A DNA stretch of 7,926 bases from Bacillota bacterium (lineage in GTDB: Bacteria; Bacillota_A; Clostridia; Lachnospirales; Lachnospiraceae). Where the stretch lies: contig JAEZSL010000173.1 of the NCBI GenBank assembly GCA_023443925.1, positions 1 through 7,926 of the forward strand, written 5' to 3'. Shown in pieces: positions 6,567-7,926 of the stretch. The stretch's first letter is position 1. Each line of letters starts with the position of its first letter. Below the pieces are notes generated by a model, which was not told the origin of the DNA, ran no database searches, and saw only the letters and a program-made list of their open reading frames with translations. A program made the translations under genes and the position numbers.

Positions 6567-6578
6567 TTGAATAATACT

Positions 6579-7331
6579 ATGGAAACTGTTATTAAAACAA
6601 TCGAAGATCTATCATTAAACGCCTGGCCTTCCCATCAAATGGAACTGTATGACGGATGGATTCTGCGCTTTTCCCATTTTTATACTCACAGAACCAACAG
6701 CGTGGAACAGTTTGGAACCTCTTCCCTTCCGTGGCGTGAAAAAATACCATATTGTGAGGCTATGTATCATCGTTGGGGTACTCCGGCTATTTTTAAAATC
6801 AGTCCTCTGGTATCAAAGGATTTTGATTATATGCTGGAAAACCGCAATTATGAAATACAGCATACCACCAATGTAATGGTATTAAATCTAGAAGAGGCTG
6901 TTCTTACAACATCAACAGATACTGTTACCATTAGTCCCTCTATAGAAAGCGTATGGATTGACAGCCTGCTTACCTTAAACGGTACCACTAACTCCATACA
7001 CAAAACAATTGTCCCCACCATGTACGGCGCTATTGCCAAGGATACCATCTGTGTGTCTATCAAAAGGCAGGGTGTCATTATCGGAACCGGCCTTGGAATT
7101 CTGGACCGGGATTATGTAGGAGTTTATGCCATCTATATCCGGGAAGATTACCGTGGACAAGGCCTGGCTCGTGCCCTGTGCACCGCTGTCTTAAAAGAGG
7201 GTATGGCTAAAGGTGCTAAAAAAGCTTACCTCCAGGTAGTAGCCGGAAATGATACGGCGCTTAGACTCTATCAATCCCTGGGTTTTGAATGCCTTTATAC
7301 TTATTGGTTTCGGGTTAGTAATGCAATTTAA
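6579..7331 (+). CDS. GNAT family N-acetyltransferase
   Basis: A 250-residue enzyme expected to move acetyl from acetyl-CoA to an amine; the substrate is unknown. The N-terminal half (about 1-115) carries the conserved NAWPSHQMELYDGWILRF region, followed by HRTNS. This marks a known subgroup of long GNAT proteins with a degenerate N-terminal domain. The C-terminal half holds the active GNAT fold. It has the beta-4 strand VYAIYI, the acetyl-CoA pyrophosphate loop YRGQGLA (191-197), and the closing NDTALRLYQSLGFE motif. The start is uncertain: ATG 6579 fits the family, but the ribosome binding site is poor. A TTG at 6567, 5 bases after AGG, would add four residues. A hairpin covers this region. 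The next gene follows after 84 bases on the same strand, and no terminator lies between. Confidence 0.92.
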   Translation: METVIKTIEDLSLNAWPSHQMELYDGWILRFSHFYTHRTNSVEQFGTSSLPWREKIPYCEAMYHRWGTPAIFKISPLVSKDFDYMLENRNYEIQHTTNVMVLNLEEAVLTTSTDTVTISPSIESVWIDSLLTLNGTTNSIHKTIVPTMYGAIAKDTICVSIKRQGVIIGTGLGILDRDYVGVYAIYIREDYRGQGLARALCTAVLKEGMAKGAKKAYLQVVAGNDTALRLYQSLGFECLYTYWFRVSNAI

Positions 7332-7348
7332 TTTGCTGAAATAATATG

Positions 7349-7373
7349 ATATAGTAAAATATAGTAATATAAT
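7349..7373 (+). promoter_or_regulatory. Possible promoter region of the amidohydrolase with a 10-base tandem repeat
   Basis: TATAAT at 7368-7373 lies 43 bases before the ATG at 7416. Immediately upstream ATATAGTA occurs twice with a period of 10 bases (7349-7356 and 7359-7366), about one helical turn. No good -35 box is present at 17 bases. The gene may also be read through from the acetyltransferase. Confidence 0.25.
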
Positions 7374-7415
7374 ACTTATAGATATATAAACATAAAAAGC
7401 AAAGGAGATTGTTAT

Positions 7416-7926
7416 ATGGAAACTCTATTGATTAAAGGCGGCCTCATTCATGATGCGGTTAACGAAACTCCTTACCTGGCTGACATTCTGGCTGTTGACG
7501 GGAAAATTGCAAAGATAGAACCGGATATCAGACCGGATGAAAGTACAATTATTGTTGATGCCTCCGGGCTTAGTGTATATCCCGGACTTGTCGATGCACA
7601 TTCCCATATCGGCCTTGACGGTTACGGTATTGGTTTTGAGGGAAGAGATTATAACGAAGTGAATGATATCCTGACGCCCCACCTTCGGGCAATCGATGCC
7701 ATCAATCCTATGGATGAAACCCTTAAACAGGCTGCTTTAGGCGGGGTAACCTGCGCTGCTACCGGCCCCGGAAGCTCCAATGTACTGGGTGGTGCCTTTA
7801 CTGCCATTAAATTAAGCGGATTACGCATTGATAACATGATAGTTAAAGAAAAGATTGCCATGAAGTGTGCTTTTGGTGAGAATCCCAAACGTGTTTACAA
7901 GGATAAAAATAACTATTCCCGTATGT
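7416..7926 (+). CDS. Metal-dependent amidohydrolase, imidazolonepropionase-like (C-terminus beyond window)
   Basis: The first 170 residues of a cyclic-amidohydrolase superfamily enzyme. It opens with the small beta-sandwich typical of these proteins (METLLIKGGLIHDA, then DILAVDGKIAKI). Next comes YPGLVDAHSHIG, where His62 and His64 are the paired metal ligands on strand 1 of the TIM barrel. GGVTCAATGPGSSNVLGG (about 110-127) and FGENPKR follow, also seen in HutI-related amidohydrolases of COG1228. The later metal ligands (Lys or Glu, two His, Asp) lie beyond the right edge. The substrate is unknown; hydrolysis of an amide or cyclic amide is the family reaction. The start is secure, with AAAGGAG 8 bases before the ATG. 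GC is higher than in the central cassette: about 50% in 7441-7500. Confidence 0.93.
   Translation, partial: METLLIKGGLIHDAVNETPYLADILAVDGKIAKIEPDIRPDESTIIVDASGLSVYPGLVDAHSHIGLDGYGIGFEGRDYNEVNDILTPHLRAIDAINPMDETLKQAALGGVTCAATGPGSSNVLGGAFTAIKLSGLRIDNMIVKEKIAMKCAFGENPKRVYKDKNNYSRM

Noticed and set aside
7349..7366. Tandem ATATAGTA copies considered as a CRISPR or iteron array
   Set aside because: Only two 8-base units with a 10-base period in very AT-rich DNA; too short for either.

Overview
The window looks like chromosome from a low-GC, Gram-positive, motile anaerobe of the Clostridia, most likely Lachnospiraceae-like. This is inferred from the strong AGGAG-type ribosome binding sites, very AT-rich intergenic DNA, a clostridial-style double-Cache chemoreceptor and the general look of the proteins. 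No rRNA, tRNA or CRISPR array was seen, so the assignment rests on style alone.

Layout. (1) 1-2012, minus strand: a methyl-accepting chemotaxis protein whose C-terminus runs off the left edge. (2) 2013-2540: a 528-base non-coding stretch with a possible SigD-like promoter for the chemoreceptor, an unexplained GC-richer islet (about 2190-2345) and a large inverted repeat (2456-2527). (3) 2541-2903, minus strand: an unrecognised 120-residue protein. (4) 2904-3193: a divergent, very AT-rich control region. It holds several palindromes and a near-consensus promoter whose spacer is filled by a perfect palindrome. (5) 3194-5441, plus strand: a two-gene operon of an ABC/SMC-like AAA ATPase (457 aa) overlapping an RloB-family protein (296 aa) with TOPRIM-like acidic motifs. 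This is the architecture of AbiL/RloAB-type phage defence. (6) 5617-6264, plus strand: a pentapeptide-repeat protein with about 30 repeats in one unbroken register. (7) 6265-6566: an intergenic stretch with a possible short structured transcript ending in a T-run, and a small hairpin at the start of the next gene. (8) 6579-7331: a GNAT acetyltransferase. (9) 7416 to the right edge: the N-terminal 170 residues of a metal-dependent amidohydrolase.

The centre (about 2456-5500) reads as an accessory defence cassette set into ordinary chromosome. It contains the ATPase-nuclease pair, a divergent small gene sharing its control region, and a large-loop inverted repeat at each end. Hand-counted 60-base samples give about 32-38% GC in the ATPase and RloB genes, against about 50% in the chemoreceptor and amidohydrolase. 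The ATPase/RloB pairing belongs to a known class. The less familiar parts are the promoter-embedded operator, the divergent 120-aa gene and the paired inverted repeats.
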